A DNA stretch of 64,000 nucleotides from Stenotrophomonas maltophilia (GCF_003205835.1 NZ_CP029773.1:4124501-4188500); one strand, 5' to 3'; numbered from the stretch's first letter, positions 36,175 through 45,566 are shown. Numbers and translations are program-made. Notes: generated by a model from the letters alone, not told the origin.

Positions 36175-37359
36175 TTACTTCGCGTCGCCGGCCGGAGCGG
36201 CAGGCTGGGCGGCCGCTGCCGGCTTGGCCGGAGCAGCGCCCTTCTCGGTGGCCTTGACCGGCATGCCGGGGCCGATCTTCTGCAGGCCTTCGACGATGAC
36301 CTTGTCGCCGGCCTTCAGACCGTCCTCGACCAGCCACTTGTCGCCGACCGTGCGGCTGACCTTGACCGGGCGCACTTCGACCTTGTTGTCCTTGTCGACC
36401 ACCATCGCCGAGGTGTCACCCTTCGGATCGCGGGCGATGCCGGCCATCGGCACCAGCACCGCATCGCTGCGCACGCCGCCGCCGATCACCGCGCGCACGT
36501 ACGTGCCCGGCATCAGCAGGCCGTCCGGATTGTCCACCTTCACGCGCAGGCCGAAGCTGCCAGTGGCCGGGTCGACGCTGACTTCGGAGAATTCCAGCGT
36601 ACCCTTGTGCTCGAAGGTGCTGCCGTCTTCCATTAGGATGCTGACCGGCAGCGTCTGGTTGTCCTGCAGGCGGCCAGCGGCCAGTTCGCGGCGCAGCTGC
36701 AGCAGCTCGGCCGAGGACTGGGTCAGGTCGACATAGATCGGGTCCAGCTGCTGCACGGTGGCCAGTGCATTGGCCTGGCCGGCGCTGACCAGCGCACCCT
36801 GGGTGACGCTGGACTTGCCGATGCGGCCGCTGATCGGGGCGGTGATGCGGGCGTAGCCCAGAGTGACGTTGGCCGCATCCAGCGAGGCCTTGGCGGCGCC
36901 GACGTCAGCCTCGGCCTGCTTCTGCGCGGCCACCGCGTTTTCCAGGTCCTGCTGGCTGACCGCATCAACCTTGGCCAGCTCGGTGATGCGCTTGGCGCTC
37001 AGGCGCGCGGCGTTGGCGGTGGCCTCGGCACGCGCCAGCTGGGCACGGGCACTGTTGGCCTGCGCGCGGTAGCTCGCGTCCTCGATCTGGTACAGCGGCT
37101 CGCCGGCCTTGACCATGCCGCCCTCGGTGAACAGGCGCTTGGCGACGATGCCGTTGACCTGCGGACGCACTTCGGCGACCAGGAAGGCGTTGGTACGGCC
37201 CGGCAGCTCGCGGGTCAGGCCCACGGTCTCGGACTTCAGCGTGACCACGGTGACGTCACCCGGGCCCTGTTCGGGGGCCTGGGGTTGGCCGCCGCAGGCA
37301 GCCACGGTCGCGGCGATTGCCAGCGACAGTGCAAAGGGTCGGATTCGGCTCAGCAACAT
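36175..37359 (-). CDS. smeD: Membrane-fusion protein SmeD
   Basis: 394 residues from the ATG at 37359, chosen because it gives lipobox VAAC (MLLSRIRPFALSLAIAATVAAC). Lipoyl-like halves flank an alpha-helical hairpin (VSQQDLENAVAAQKQAEADV), and the beta-barrel and membrane-proximal domains follow. It ends in an Ala/Pro tail (KPAAAAQPAAPAGDAK). It joins SmeE to SmeF in the periplasm. It is first in the operon behind the SmeT operator. Confidence 0.95.
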   Translation of the reverse strand: MLLSRIRPFALSLAIAATVAACGGQPQAPEQGPGDVTVVTLKSETVGLTRELPGRTNAFLVAEVRPQVNGIVAKRLFTEGGMVKAGEPLYQIEDASYRAQANSARAQLARAEATANAARLSAKRITELAKVDAVSQQDLENAVAAQKQAEADVGAAKASLDAANVTLGYARITAPISGRIGKSSVTQGALVSAGQANALATVQQLDPIYVDLTQSSAELLQLRRELAAGRLQDNQTLPVSILMEDGSTFEHKGTLEFSEVSVDPATGSFGLRVKVDNPDGLLMPGTYVRAVIGGGVRSDAVLVPMAGIARDPKGDTSAMVVDKDNKVEVRPVKVSRTVGDKWLVEDGLKAGDKVIVEGLQKIGPGMPVKATEKGAAPAKPAAAAQPAAPAGDAK

Positions 37360-37511
37360 GACGGAAAGGCTCTTGGAGGAAAGGGTCTCAGCCAGCGCTG
37401 ATACGGCGGACCCTCCACCAGCAAAGGTGAAGACCGTGCGAACAGCGCCCACCCGGGTGGAGTGGGAGCCGGACGGGCCTGCCACGCACACGACGGGAAT
37501 GATGGGTGCGA

Positions 37512-37551
37512 AATATACATACATGGTTGTTTGTTTGTAAACCGGTACAAT
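37512..37551. promoter_or_regulatory. smeD/smeT divergent promoters and SmeT operator
   Basis: An imperfect dyad with half-sites TACATACA and TGTTTGTA spans 37516-37539 and is the likely SmeT site. It overlaps a minus-strand promoter for smeD (-35 TTTACA at 37536-37541, 18-bp spacer, -10 TATATT at 37512-37517) and lies just before a plus-strand -10 for smeT (TACAAT, 37546-37551). SmeT bound here would block both, in line with its known role as repressor of smeDEF and of itself. Confidence 0.7.
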
Positions 37552-37585
37552 TCAGCCACGTTTCACCCGCACTCGTACCCTACCC

Positions 37586-38245
37586 ATGGCCCGCAAGACC
37601 AAAGAGGACACCCAGGCAACCCGGGAAGGCATCCTTGACGCCGCCGAAGCCTGCTTCCATGAACACGGCGTGGCCCGTACCACGCTGGAGATGATCGGCG
37701 CCCGCGCCGGCTATACCCGTGGCGCGGTGTACTGGCACTTCAAGAACAAGAGCGAGGTGCTGGCCGCGATCGTCGAGCGCGTGCACCTGCCCTTCATGCA
37801 GGAACTGGAGCGTACCTCCACCGACCAGCGCGACACCCCGGTGCACGACCTGCGCGCGGTGATGATCCACTCGTTCATCGAGCTGTCCGAGGACGAGCGC
37901 CTGCGCAAGACCATGGAGATCATGCTCCGCAGCGACGCCTCGGCCGATACCAAGGTGCTGACCGAGATGCAGCAAACCGGCTTCCGCGATGCGCTGGACC
38001 GGATGGAGCGCGCCCTGCGCCGCGCCCGCGATCTGGGCCAGCTGCGCGAAGGCGCCGACCCCAAGATCGCCGCGCGCATGCTGCACGCCACCGTGCTGGG
38101 CGTGCTGCACGGCGCGATGGTCGAACCGGAACTGATGGACCTCAAGCGCGATGGCATGCTCGCGCTGGACATGACCCTGGCCGCCTACGTGAAAGAAGGC
38201 GTGTTCGTGCCCGGAACGGTGCCCGAGCCGCTGCCGGAAGCATGA
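37586..38245 (+). CDS. smeT: TetR-family repressor SmeT
   Basis: 219 residues, the length of SmeT. The N-terminal helix-turn-helix runs from about 12 to 55 (TREGILDAAEACFHEHGVAR, ARAGYTRGAVYWHFKNKSEV); the C-terminal part is the drug-binding and dimer domain of the AcrR/TtgR group. It represses smeDEF and its own gene; biocides such as triclosan are reported inducers. The frame is intact with no disruption, so the pump is expected to be repressed at rest. No clear ribosome binding site precedes the ATG. Its stop overlaps the mepB-like start by 4 bp. Confidence 0.95.
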   Translation: MARKTKEDTQATREGILDAAEACFHEHGVARTTLEMIGARAGYTRGAVYWHFKNKSEVLAAIVERVHLPFMQELERTSTDQRDTPVHDLRAVMIHSFIELSEDERLRKTMEIMLRSDASADTKVLTEMQQTGFRDALDRMERALRRARDLGQLREGADPKIAARMLHATVLGVLHGAMVEPELMDLKRDGMLALDMTLAAYVKEGVFVPGTVPEPLPEA

Positions 38246-38751
38246 GCGGCATTGCTGCCGCCACTGCGGCACTGCACGATCTCTACCTGCCCGCAGGGCT
38301 GCAGTTGACCGGACCGATCGTGGCGGAAGCGGAAAGCGCGGAGTACGGTGCCTGCCGCTTTGCCCTTGAGGGTCACAGCATCGTGTTCCGCGTCGCGAAG
38401 ATCACCCCCACCAAGACCGGCCAGTTCGTAACCCTGTGGAAGCGCCCCGCCCCCGGTTCTGATATCGCTCCATTGGATGCAGCCGATGCTGTGCACTTCG
38501 TGGTGATCGCGGTCTTCGACGGAACACAGCGCGGGCAGTTCATCTTCAGTCGTGACCTGCTGATCGAGCGCGGCGTGATGTCGCGCGATGGCGAGGGCGG
38601 AAAGCGCGCCCTCCGTGTCTATCCGCCGTGGAGCACGCCGACCGCAAAGGACGCGATCCGGACCCGGCAGTGGCAGCTTCGTTGCTTCCTGCCCACCGGT
38701 GCCGATGTCTCCGCCTCCGCCGGTGATCGACTACGCTCACTGTTGGGTTGA
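38242..38751 (+). CDS. MepB-family protein
   Basis: 169 residues. The segment EYGACRFALEGHSIVFRVAKITPTKTGQFVTLW (quoted in parts: GHSIVFRVAKITPTKTGQFV) and FSRDLLIERGVMSRDGEGGK match the MepB family, and YPPW near the end is usual. MepB was named from the S. aureus mepRAB efflux locus; its biochemical role is unclear. Here it overlaps smeT by 4 bp (ATGA) and so would be induced with smeT. It has no signal peptide and should be cytosolic. Confidence 0.8.
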   Translation: MSGIAAATAALHDLYLPAGLQLTGPIVAEAESAEYGACRFALEGHSIVFRVAKITPTKTGQFVTLWKRPAPGSDIAPLDAADAVHFVVIAVFDGTQRGQFIFSRDLLIERGVMSRDGEGGKRALRVYPPWSTPTAKDAIRTRQWQLRCFLPTGADVSASAGDRLRSLLG

Positions 38752-38786
38752 ACCCGGCGGACCTTCCCTTTTCTGGACGCATCGTG

Positions 38787-39779
38787 ATGATCCTGGACAA
38801 CGTGGTGTGGGGCTTCATCGGCTGTGGCAGCGTCACCGAGAAGAAGAGCGGGCCGGCCCTGGCCAACACGCCGGGCTCACGGGTGGCCGCGGTCATGCGC
38901 CGCAATGCGGCATTGGCCGAGGATTATGCGCGGCGCCATGCGATTCCCCGCTGGTACGCGGACGCCGATGCACTCATCGCCGACCCGGAAGTGAACGCGA
39001 TCTACGTTGCGACGCCGCCCTCCACGCACATGCACTACGCATTGCAGGCGATTGCCGCGGGCAAGCCGGTCTACATCGAAAAACCGATGGCCATGGACCA
39101 CGGCGAGTGCCAGCGCATCATTGAAGCCAGCGCCCGCAGCGGCGTGCCGGTGTTCGTGGCCTACTACCGCCGCGCCCTGCCCCGCTTCGCGCAGGTGAAG
39201 CAGCTGCTGGACAGCGGCGCGATCGGCACACCGCGCAGCGTGCGCGCCACCCTGCACCGGCCGCATTCGGCGAACGCTGCATCGCCGGACTTCTGGCGGA
39301 CCAACCCGGCGATCGCTGGCGGCGGGCTGTTCGTCGATCTGGGCTCGCACACCCTGGACCTGCTGGATCATCTGCTGGGGCCGCTGAGCGATGTGCGTGG
39401 CCTGGCCAGCTCGTTGACCGGCGCCTACGCCGCCGAGGACAGCGTCTCGATGTGCTTCCGCACCGGGACGGGGGTGCACGGCATCGCGCAATGGAGCTTC
39501 TGCGCGTTCCGCCGCCAGGATGAGATCGAGATCACCGGCGATCGCGGACAACTGCGCTTTGCCACCTTCGAGGATGTTCCAGTGGTACTGGAAACCGAAG
39601 CCGGTATGCAGACGTTCGATATCCCGAACCCGCCGTCGATCCAGCAGCCGTTGATCGCTACCATGGTCGATGAGTTGCGTGGCTGGGGTCACTCGCCGTC
39701 GAACGGCATCAGCGCCGCCCGCACCAGTGCGGTGATCGACCAGGTGCTGCAGGCCTACCGCGTCAGACATCCGCACTGA
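38787..39779 (+). CDS. Gfo/Idh/MocA family oxidoreductase
   Basis: 330 residues from the ATG at 38787 (MILDNVVWGFIGCGSVTEKK); an overlapping GTG at 38784 and a TTG further up are alternatives. The Rossmann motif GFIGCGSVTE, IYVATPPSTHMHYAL and the EKPMAMDHGEC segment place it in the family. LFVDLGSHTLDLLDHLLGP carries the catalytic Asp/His. It is likely to act on a sugar or inositol derivative with NAD(P); the substrate cannot be told. It is only distantly similar to the family member at 1571-2614. It lies 35 bp after mepB and may share its transcript. Confidence 0.85.
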   Translation: MILDNVVWGFIGCGSVTEKKSGPALANTPGSRVAAVMRRNAALAEDYARRHAIPRWYADADALIADPEVNAIYVATPPSTHMHYALQAIAAGKPVYIEKPMAMDHGECQRIIEASARSGVPVFVAYYRRALPRFAQVKQLLDSGAIGTPRSVRATLHRPHSANAASPDFWRTNPAIAGGGLFVDLGSHTLDLLDHLLGPLSDVRGLASSLTGAYAAEDSVSMCFRTGTGVHGIAQWSFCAFRRQDEIEITGDRGQLRFATFEDVPVVLETEAGMQTFDIPNPPSIQQPLIATMVDELRGWGHSPSNGISAARTSAVIDQVLQAYRVRHPH

Positions 39780-39791
39780 CCACCAACAAGA

Positions 39792-39811
39792 AGGCCGCCT
39801 TTCGGCGGCCT
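39792..39811. terminator. Bidirectional terminator
   Basis: AGGCCGCC TTTC GGCGGCCT is an 8-bp perfect stem between the convergent oxidoreductase and hslU genes. T-rich bases follow only weakly on either side. Confidence 0.55.
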
Positions 39812-39832
39812 CATGCTTTGCAGCGTCAGGCA

Positions 39833-41206
39833 TTACAGGATGTAGCGGCTCAGGTCCGGATCCTGCACCAGCTCACCCAGATGCGCATCGACATAAGCAC
39901 TGTCGATGGCCAGGGTCTCGCCGTCGCGGTCCGGTGCCTCGTAGCTGAGCGAATCCAACAGGCGCTCCAGTACGGTGTGCAGGCGACGGGCACCGATGTT
40001 CTCCTGGCGCTCGTTCACCTGGAAGGCGATCTCGGCCAGGCGGTCGATGGCGTCGGCGGTGAAGCTGACCTTGACGCCCTCGGTGGCCAGCAGTGCTTCG
40101 TACTGCTTGGTCAGCGCGGCCTTCGGCTCGGTCAGGATGCGCACGAAATCACCCTTGCTCAGCGCACCCAGTTCAACGCGGATCGGGAAGCGGCCCTGCA
40201 GCTCCGGAATCAGATCGCTCGGCTTGGCCAGGTGGAACGCACCCGAAGCAATGAACAGGATGTGGTCGGTCTTGATCGTGCCGTACTTGGTCGACACGTT
40301 GGAGCCTTCCACCAGCGGCAGCAGGTCGCGCTGCACGCCTTCGCGCGAAACATCGCCTCCACCCACGTTGTCACCACGCTTGGCGACCTTGTCGATCTCG
40401 TCGATGAAGACGATGCCGTGCTGCTCGCAGGCCTCGATCGCCGCGGTGCGGATGTCGTCCTCGTTGACCAGCTTGCCGGCCTCTTCCTCGATCAGCAGCG
40501 GACGCGCGGCCTTGATGGTCAGCGTGCGCTTGTGCGCCTTGGCGCCGCCGCCGAGGTTGGCGAACATCGACTTCAGCTGCTGGCCCATTTCCTCCATGCC
40601 CGGCGGGGTCATGATGTCCATGCTGACATTGGCGGCCAGGTCGAGTTCGATCTCGCGCTCGTCCAGCTCACCGTTGCGCAGCATCTTGCGGAACTTGATG
40701 CGGGTCTCGTTGTCCTGCGCCGACGGTTCGTTGCGGGCGACTTCCGGATCGAAGCCGATGCCACCGCTGCGGCGCGGCAGCAGCGCATCGAGGATGCGGT
40801 CTTCGGCGCGTTCTTCGGCCTGGGTACGCACGCGCACCTTGGCCTGCTCGCGATAGAGCTTCACAGCGGTATCGGCCAGGTCGCGGATGATCTGCTCGAC
40901 GTCCTTGCCGACGTAGCCGACTTCGGTGAAGCGGGTGGCTTCAACCTTCACGAACGGTGCGTTGGCCAGGGTGGCCAGGCGACGCGCGATCTCGGTCTTG
41001 CCGACGCCGGTCGGGCCGATCATCAGGATGTTCTTCGGCATCACTTCATTGCGCAGCTCGGGCACCAGCTGCATGCGGCGCCAGCGGTTGCGCAGCGCAA
41101 TGGCCACGGCGCGCTTGGCGTCGTGCTGGCCCACGATATGCCGGTCCAGTTCCTGCACGATCTCGCGCGGGGTCATGGTGGCGGAGGAAACTTCGATCTT
41201 CGACAT
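39833..41206 (-). CDS. hslU: HslU, ATPase subunit of the HslUV protease
   Basis: 457 residues from the ATG at 41206 ([20 protein letters not shown]); the longer reading frame upstream runs into repeat DNA. Walker A is [14 protein letters not shown], Walker B is [15 protein letters not shown], and the sensor and C-terminal [21 protein letters not shown] tail, which docks on HslV, is present. It unfolds substrates and feeds them to HslV in the cytosol. It lies 104 bp past hslV and is probably cotranscribed from the sigma-32 promoter there. Confidence 0.97.
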   Translation of the reverse strand: MSKIEVSSATMTPREIVQELDRHIVGQHDAKRAVAIALRNRWRRMQLVPELRNEVMPKNILMIGPTGVGKTEIARRLATLANAPFVKVEATRFTEVGYVGKDVEQIIRDLADTAVKLYREQAKVRVRTQAEERAEDRILDALLPRRSGGIGFDPEVARNEPSAQDNETRIKFRKMLRNGELDEREIELDLAANVSMDIMTPPGMEEMGQQLKSMFANLGGGAKAHKRTLTIKAARPLLIEEEAGKLVNEDDIRTAAIEACEQHGIVFIDEIDKVAKRGDNVGGGDVSREGVQRDLLPLVEGSNVSTKYGTIKTDHILFIASGAFHLAKPSDLIPELQGRFPIRVELGALSKGDFVRILTEPKAALTKQYEALLATEGVKVSFTADAIDRLAEIAFQVNERQENIGARRLHTVLERLLDSLSYEAPDRDGETLAIDSAYVDAHLGELVQDPDLSRYIL

Positions 41207-41231
41207 GGATGTGCTCACGGATTCAGTGTCG

Positions 41232-41308
41232 GTAGTGCCGGCCGCTGGCCGGCAACCAGGCACGCGTGGGGGGGGGGCATGAGGTTGCCGGCCAGCGGCC
41301 GGCACGAC
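41232..41308. repeat. SMAG-type inverted pair with a G10 run in the hslV-hslU gap
   Basis: GTAG plus GCCGGCCGCTGGCCGGC is followed by ten consecutive G (41268-41277) in the loop and then the mirror palindrome. It would form a stem-loop within the hslVU transcript. Confidence 0.85.
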
Positions 41309-41310
41309 CC

Positions 41311-41862
41311 TCACAGCTCCTCGACCACCACGTTGCGGTTGGTGTAGATGCAGATGTCGCCGGCAATGCCGATCGCTTCGCTGGCAATGGTGCGCGCATC
41401 CAGTTCGGTGTGCGCCATCAGTGCGCGCGCGGCCGACAGTGCATAGGAACCACCGGAACCGATGGCGATGATGCCGTCCTCCGGCTCGATCACATCACCG
41501 GTGCCGCTGATGATCAGCGAGGTTTCCTTGTCGGCCACCGCCAGCAGGGCTTCGAGCTTGCCGAGGCGGCGCTCGGTGCGCCAATCCTTGGCCAGCTCGA
41601 CCGCAGCGCGCTGCAGCTGGCCGTGCTTTTCCAGCTTGGCCTCGAACAGCTCGAACAGGGTGAAGGCATCGGCGGCGGCACCGGCGAAGCCGGCCAGCAC
41701 CTGGCCGTCACGACCGAGGCGGCGCACCTTGCGCGCATTGCCCTTCATCACGGTGTGGCCCAGCGTGACCTGGCCGTCGCCGGCAATGGCCACGTGCTCG
41801 CCGCGACGGACGCAGACGATGGTGGTGGCGTGGAAAACGTTGGGATTCTGACTGGGGTCCAT
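41311..41862 (-). CDS. hslV: HslV, peptidase subunit of the HslUV protease
   Basis: 183 residues from the ATG at 41862. The sequence [12 protein letters not shown] precedes [20 protein letters not shown]. The catalytic Thr is thus residue 13, and a 12-residue leader must be removed to free it, unlike E. coli where only Met is lost. [18 protein letters not shown] and [16 protein letters not shown] complete the proteasome-beta fold. It forms the double hexamer capped by HslU. GGAGG sits five bases before the ATG. Confidence 0.97.
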   Translation of the reverse strand: MDPSQNPNVFHATTIVCVRRGEHVAIAGDGQVTLGHTVMKGNARKVRRLGRDGQVLAGFAGAAADAFTLFELFEAKLEKHGQLQRAAVELAKDWRTERRLGKLEALLAVADKETSLIISGTGDVIEPEDGIIAIGSGGSYALSAARALMAHTELDARTIASEAIGIAGDICIYTNRNVVVEEL

Positions 41863-41887
41863 GCGGCCTCCGATAGCTGTTCCCGGG

Positions 41888-41916
41888 ACATGGGGACAGC
41901 GCCGGGTACGATCAAG
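41888..41916 (-). promoter_or_regulatory. Sigma-32 heat-shock promoter of hslVU
   Basis: On the minus strand CTTGATC (41910-41916), a 14-bp spacer and CCCCATGT (41888-41895) match the sigma-32 consensus; the -10 fits CCCCATNT fully. The inferred start of transcription is about 19 bases before the hslV ATG. Confidence 0.75.
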
Positions 41917-42034
41917 CCTGTGCGGATGGCTGCCGTTCAGCGCTTGGTGGCGCCCCATGGGAAGAGGGCGCCCTTCTAACGAGCGCATCGCAATGCGCGC
42001 GGACCCCGCCGCCCGAACGTGGAACGCCTGCCGT

Positions 42035-42235
42035 TCAGCGCTTGGCCTGCGAAGGCCGATCCGGATTCGGCTCGATGCCCCAGGCGAGGTACCAGTCTTC
42101 GCCCTGCGTCTCGATCGGGTGCTGGGTGCGGCCGGAACCATTGCCGCAGGCCAGGGCGTCAGCCGCGCAGTAGCGGTCGCAGCCCCAGCAGATGCGCTCG
42201 GGGTGTTTGGGGTGCAGCGGAATGGGCTTCGCCAT
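42035..42235 (-). CDS. DUF3079 small Cys-rich protein
   Basis: 66 residues from the ATG at 42235 ([20 protein letters not shown]); a start 10 codons upstream is less likely. CWGCDRYC holds three Cys close together, and a fourth follows in [12 protein letters not shown], a pattern fit for a metal or iron-sulfur centre. This is the DUF3079 signature; function is unknown. It lies 77 bp past xerC with an FNR-like half-perfect box in the gap. Confidence 0.85.
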   Translation of the reverse strand: MAKPIPLHPKHPERICWGCDRYCAADALACGNGSGRTQHPIETQGEDWYLAWGIEPNPDRPSQAKR

Positions 42236-42291
42236 GGCAGCGGTGTCCTCGTGGACTGCGGCCACGGTGCGCCGGTAGCGCCCGACCTGCC

Positions 42292-42305
42292 CTGATCCAG
42301 ATCAA
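42292..42305. promoter_or_regulatory. Near-perfect FNR/ANR-type box
   Basis: CTGAT CCAG ATCAA differs at one base from TTGAT-N4-ATCAA. It lies 57-70 bases before the DUF3079 start. Together with the perfect box at 15964 it is one of two such sites that I found in the window. Confidence 0.4.
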
Positions 42306-42312
42306 GGGCGGG

Positions 42313-43203
42313 CTATTCAGCCTTGTCGTCCCTGCTGCGGCGCTTGGCGCGCGGATGCGCGGCGTCGTAGACCTTGGCCAGGTGCTGGAAATCGAGGTGG
42401 GTGTAGATCTGCGTGGTGGCGATGTCGGCGTGGCCCAGCAGCTCCTGCACACCGCGCAGGTCGCCGGAGGATTCCAGGATGTGGCTGGCGAAACTGTGCC
42501 GCAGCATGTGCGGGTGCACGTGCTTGAACAGGCCCTGGCGCTGCGCCAGCTGGCGGATGCGGATCTGCACCGCGCGCTGGCTGATCGGCCCGTTGCGGCC
42601 GGGAAACACCGGTGAGGCCGGGCCGCCGCCACTTTCCGCACGCCACGCCTGCAGCGCTTCGCGTGCGGGCCGGCCGAACGGCACGCGGCGCTGGCGGTTG
42701 CCCTTGCCCAGCACGTTGACCAGGCCGCTGTCGAAATCCAGGTCGCGCCAGGTCAACGCGCAGACTTCGCTCAGGCGCAGGCCGGAGGAATAGAACAGTT
42801 CCAGCAGCGCGCGATCACGGCGGCCGAGTTCACCTTCCGGTTCCAGCTCGACCAGCTGCACGGCTTCGTCGGCGTCAAGCACCTGCGGCAAGCGGCGCGG
42901 CGCACGCGGCGCCTTCAGCGTCGCCGCCGGGCTGACCTCGATGCGTCCATGCTTCAACAGCCAGGCGTAGAAGCTGCGGCACGCCGACAAGCGGCGTTGC
43001 AGGCTCTTGGCTGACAGGCCTCTGCGGTGCTCATCGGCAACGAACTGGCGCAGCGCCTCGGCATCGAGTGCGTCCACCGCAACACCGCGCGGCTCGGCCC
43101 AGGCCGACAGCGCGTCCAGGTCACGGCGGTAGGCGTCGAGCGTATGTGCCGACATCCGCCGCTCTACCTGCAGATGCTGCAGGAAGGCCTGTACCGCGCT
43201 CAT
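42313..43203 (-). CDS. xerC: Tyrosine recombinase XerC
   Basis: 296 residues. A SAM-like core-binding domain (1-90) leads to the catalytic domain. Residues for strand exchange are visible: Arg in [13 protein letters not shown], Lys in [11 protein letters not shown], His and Arg in [12 protein letters not shown], His in [11 protein letters not shown] and the Tyr nucleophile in IYTHLDF. With XerD it resolves chromosome dimers at dif. It follows the DUF484 gene by 13 bp, as in the E. coli dapF-yigA-xerC order. Confidence 0.96.
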   Translation of the reverse strand: MSAVQAFLQHLQVERRMSAHTLDAYRRDLDALSAWAEPRGVAVDALDAEALRQFVADEHRRGLSAKSLQRRLSACRSFYAWLLKHGRIEVSPAATLKAPRAPRRLPQVLDADEAVQLVELEPEGELGRRDRALLELFYSSGLRLSEVCALTWRDLDFDSGLVNVLGKGNRQRRVPFGRPAREALQAWRAESGGGPASPVFPGRNGPISQRAVQIRIRQLAQRQGLFKHVHPHMLRHSFASHILESSGDLRGVQELLGHADIATTQIYTHLDFQHLAKVYDAAHPRAKRRSRDDKAE

Positions 43204-43216
43204 CGTCGTGTCCTGC

Positions 43217-43891
43217 TCAGCCCGGGAAGCGCTTCAGGCCGGTGGCCAACGCATCGCCCATCATGCGCAGGAACAGCGTGCCCATGCCCGGGTAGAAGCG
43301 GTTCGGGTCGTGGCTGCCCACAGCAATCAGGCCCACGCCCGGCAACGGCAGCAGCGCGGTGGTCTGCACTTCTTCGCTGCGCACGCCGTACAGCACGGCA
43401 TTCTTTTCCGGCTGCAGGCGCCCGCAGATCGGCTCGCCGTCCTTCAGGCAGTCGCGGAACGGGCCCAGCTGCGCATCATCGGCGGCGATCACCTGCAGCC
43501 AGTCGGCCTGTTCCAGCCCGGCCACCGGTGTGTGCACCACCAATCGCACCAGGTCGCCGGCGAAATCTTCCTGCAGCGAGGCAGCCATCGCACGCAGGGT
43601 GTCGGCGGCGTTGTCCTGCTTCATCAGCGCCAGGGTCAGCTGATGCGTGCGCACTGCCAGGCGTTCATTGACCTGGGCGGTGGCACCCAGATCGGCCAAC
43701 CGTCGTGCCAGCTCGCGGTTCTTCTCGCGCAGCACTTCCAGCTGGTAGCTGGCCAGCGACGCGGTCGGGCCGTCGTCGCGTGGCACCACCAGGGTCAGGG
43801 CCAGGTCCGGGAACTGCTTGAGGAAGCCCGGATGCCGCCGCAACCAGGCAGCGACTTCATGGGCCCCGAGCTTGTCGACGGTTTCGGTCAT
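43217..43891 (-). CDS. DUF484 (YigA-like) GAF-fold protein
   Basis: 224 residues from the ATG at 43891, which overlaps the dapF stop by 4 bp. The N-terminus ([19 protein letters not shown]) and a central helix ([20 protein letters not shown]) precede a GAF-like domain ending in [19 protein letters not shown]. These features define DUF484. Function is unknown; the gene is conserved between dapF and xerC. Confidence 0.92.
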   Translation of the reverse strand: MTETVDKLGAHEVAAWLRRHPGFLKQFPDLALTLVVPRDDGPTASLASYQLEVLREKNRELARRLADLGATAQVNERLAVRTHQLTLALMKQDNAADTLRAMAASLQEDFAGDLVRLVVHTPVAGLEQADWLQVIAADDAQLGPFRDCLKDGEPICGRLQPEKNAVLYGVRSEEVQTTALLPLPGVGLIAVGSHDPNRFYPGMGTLFLRMMGDALATGLKRFPG

Positions 43892-44739
43892 GCGATCCAC
43901 TCCCCTTCGAAGACGAATGCGGTCGGGCCGGCCATCACCACCGGCTGGCCATCGCCCGGCCACTGGATGCGCAGGTCACCCCCGGGCAGGCTGATGCGCG
44001 CATCGCGCTGCAGGCGGCCACGCTGCATCAGGGTCACCGCAGCGGCGCAGGCGCCGCTGCCGCAGGCCAGGGTTTCGCCGACGCCACGTTCATTCACACG
44101 CAGACGTGCATGCGCCGGGCCCATCACCTGGGCAAAACCCACGTTCACCGAGCGCGGGAACGAGGCATGCTGCTGCAGCAGCGAACCGACGCGCTCGACC
44201 GGTGCTGCATCGATCAGGCCCACTTCGATCACCGCATGCGGATTGCCCATCGACACCGCGGCGAAGCGTATGCTCTCGCCCTGCAACGGCAGCAGGTACT
44301 CCTCGCGTGCATGGGCGAAGCCCACCAGCGGCACGTTGACCGGCTCGAACGCAGGCACGCCCATGGTCACCGCGAACTGGCCATCGCCCAGGGCCTTCAC
44401 CTCATGACTGGCCAGCGGGCTGTCGATGACGAACTGATCCCCCTGCGCACTGCCCTCACGCACCAGCCAGGCCGCGATGCAGCGCGCGCCGTTGCCGCAC
44501 TGCTCGGAGTTGGAACCGTCGGCATTCCAGATGCGGTACGACGCCACCGAGCCTTCCGCGCGCGGCGCTTCGATAGTCAGGATCTGATCGCAGCCGACGC
44601 CGGTGTGGCGGTCGGCCAGGCGCGCGGCCAGTTCAGGCGTGGGCGGCGCAGTGCCGTCACGCAGGTCGATCACTACGAAATCATTGCCCGCGCCATGCAT
44701 CTTGCTGAAGCGCAGCGCCTTGGAACCGGCCTTACTCAT
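43888..44739 (-). CDS. dapF: Diaminopimelate epimerase
   Basis: 283 residues from the ATG at 44739. It turns LL-DAP into meso-DAP for lysine and for peptidoglycan stem peptides. [17 protein letters not shown] is the family start. The two catalytic Cys lie in [15 protein letters not shown] and in [15 protein letters not shown]. It starts 8 bp inside lptM, so both are translated from one message. Confidence 0.97.
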   Translation of the reverse strand: MSKAGSKALRFSKMHGAGNDFVVIDLRDGTAPPTPELAARLADRHTGVGCDQILTIEAPRAEGSVASYRIWNADGSNSEQCGNGARCIAAWLVREGSAQGDQFVIDSPLASHEVKALGDGQFAVTMGVPAFEPVNVPLVGFAHAREEYLLPLQGESIRFAAVSMGNPHAVIEVGLIDAAPVERVGSLLQQHASFPRSVNVGFAQVMGPAHARLRVNERGVGETLACGSGACAAAVTLMQRGRLQRDARISLPGGDLRIQWPGDGQPVVMAGPTAFVFEGEWIA

Positions 44740-45004
44740 TCCCGCCGCCCACCTTCTTCGCAGGCGCAGGCGCCGGTTGCGTGGTCGGTGCAGCCGGCTC
44801 CACGGTCGTGGCCGGGGTGCCGCTGCCTTCGGTCTGCGCCGGGGTCGCTTCGGTAGCGGGCTCGGCAACCGGTTCGACGGTTTCTTCCACCGGCACCGGC
44901 TTCTGCGGCAGTACCAGCGGGCCCTTGTTGCCGCAGGCGGCGAGGAGCAGCAGCGAGGCCGCTGCCAGCGGAATCAGGATGGCGTTTCGATGGGGGATCT
45001 TCAT
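44732..45004 (-). CDS. lptM: LptM (YifL) lipoprotein
   Basis: 90 residues. The lipobox LAAC is followed at once by [12 protein letters not shown], the CGxKGPLxxP signature of LptM. A Pro/Thr/Glu/Ala tail makes up the rest. LptM helps assemble and oxidise LptD in the LPS translocon at the outer membrane. Its location right before dapF is the same as in E. coli. It is translationally linked to dapF by an 8-bp overlap. Confidence 0.92.
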   Translation of the reverse strand: MKIPHRNAILIPLAAASLLLLAACGNKGPLVLPQKPVPVEETVEPVAEPATEATPAQTEGSGTPATTVEPAAPTTQPAPAPAKKVGGGNE

Positions 45005-45052
45005 GCCCCGAGTATAGCCATTGGCGGCTGAGCGGTTGGTGCAGGGGATCGG

Positions 45053-45078
45053 GTTGCCGGCCAGCGGCCGGCACCACC
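45053..45078. repeat. Single SMAG-type palindrome
   Basis: GTTGCCGGCCAGCGGCCGGC ending in CACC lies between the DUF454 gene and lptM; it is a degenerate copy with CACC in place of CTAC. Confidence 0.7.
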
Positions 45079-45086
45079 GCAGGCGC

Positions 45087-45512
45087 TCAATCTGCAGGCG
45101 GCGGCAGCGGCCGGGTCCACAGCCAGATCGCCACCACGGTCATGCTGCCGATCGAGAACCACTTCACCCAGGCGATCGGCACGCACCACAGCATGATGCC
45201 GGCGCACACTGCCATGGTGATCGTGGCCATCCACTTGCCGTAGCGGCTGACCGCCCCGTGTGCCTGCCAGTTGGCAATGGCCGGGCCGAAGCGCGGGTGC
45301 TGCAGCAGCCAGTTGTGCAGGCGCTCGGAACCACGCGAGGCAGCCCAGGCCGAGATCAGGATGAATACGGTGGTGGGAAGGCCCGGCACGAAGATGCCGA
45401 CGATACCGGTGCCCAGGCTGACGTAGGCCAGCAGCCACCACGCCCAGCGGAAACGCACCACGCGCGGTGGCGTGGCAGCATCGCGGGATGCGGAGGGGTC
45501 GGGCTGGCTCAT
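45087..45512 (-). CDS. DUF454/YbaN-type inner-membrane protein
   Basis: 141 residues with three or four membrane helices. The segment GTGIVGIFVPGLPTTVFILI followed by SAWAASRGSERLHNWLLQHP is the DUF454 signature. The last helices lie at about 95-130. It is an inner-membrane protein of unknown function. It has no evident operon partner; a SMAG palindrome separates it from lptM. Confidence 0.9.
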   Translation of the reverse strand: MSQPDPSASRDAATPPRVVRFRWAWWLLAYVSLGTGIVGIFVPGLPTTVFILISAWAASRGSERLHNWLLQHPRFGPAIANWQAHGAVSRYGKWMATITMAVCAGIMLWCVPIAWVKWFSIGSMTVVAIWLWTRPLPPPAD

Positions 45513-45566
45513 GGCCGCAAGGATACCGGTTCGGGATGCCAGGCAACGCCCGGCACCCCTGCATCA

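Noticed and set aside
33007..36636. A 1209-codon plus-strand open frame opposite smeE
   Set aside because: Shadow of the RND transporter; composition and lack of any motif show that it is not a gene.
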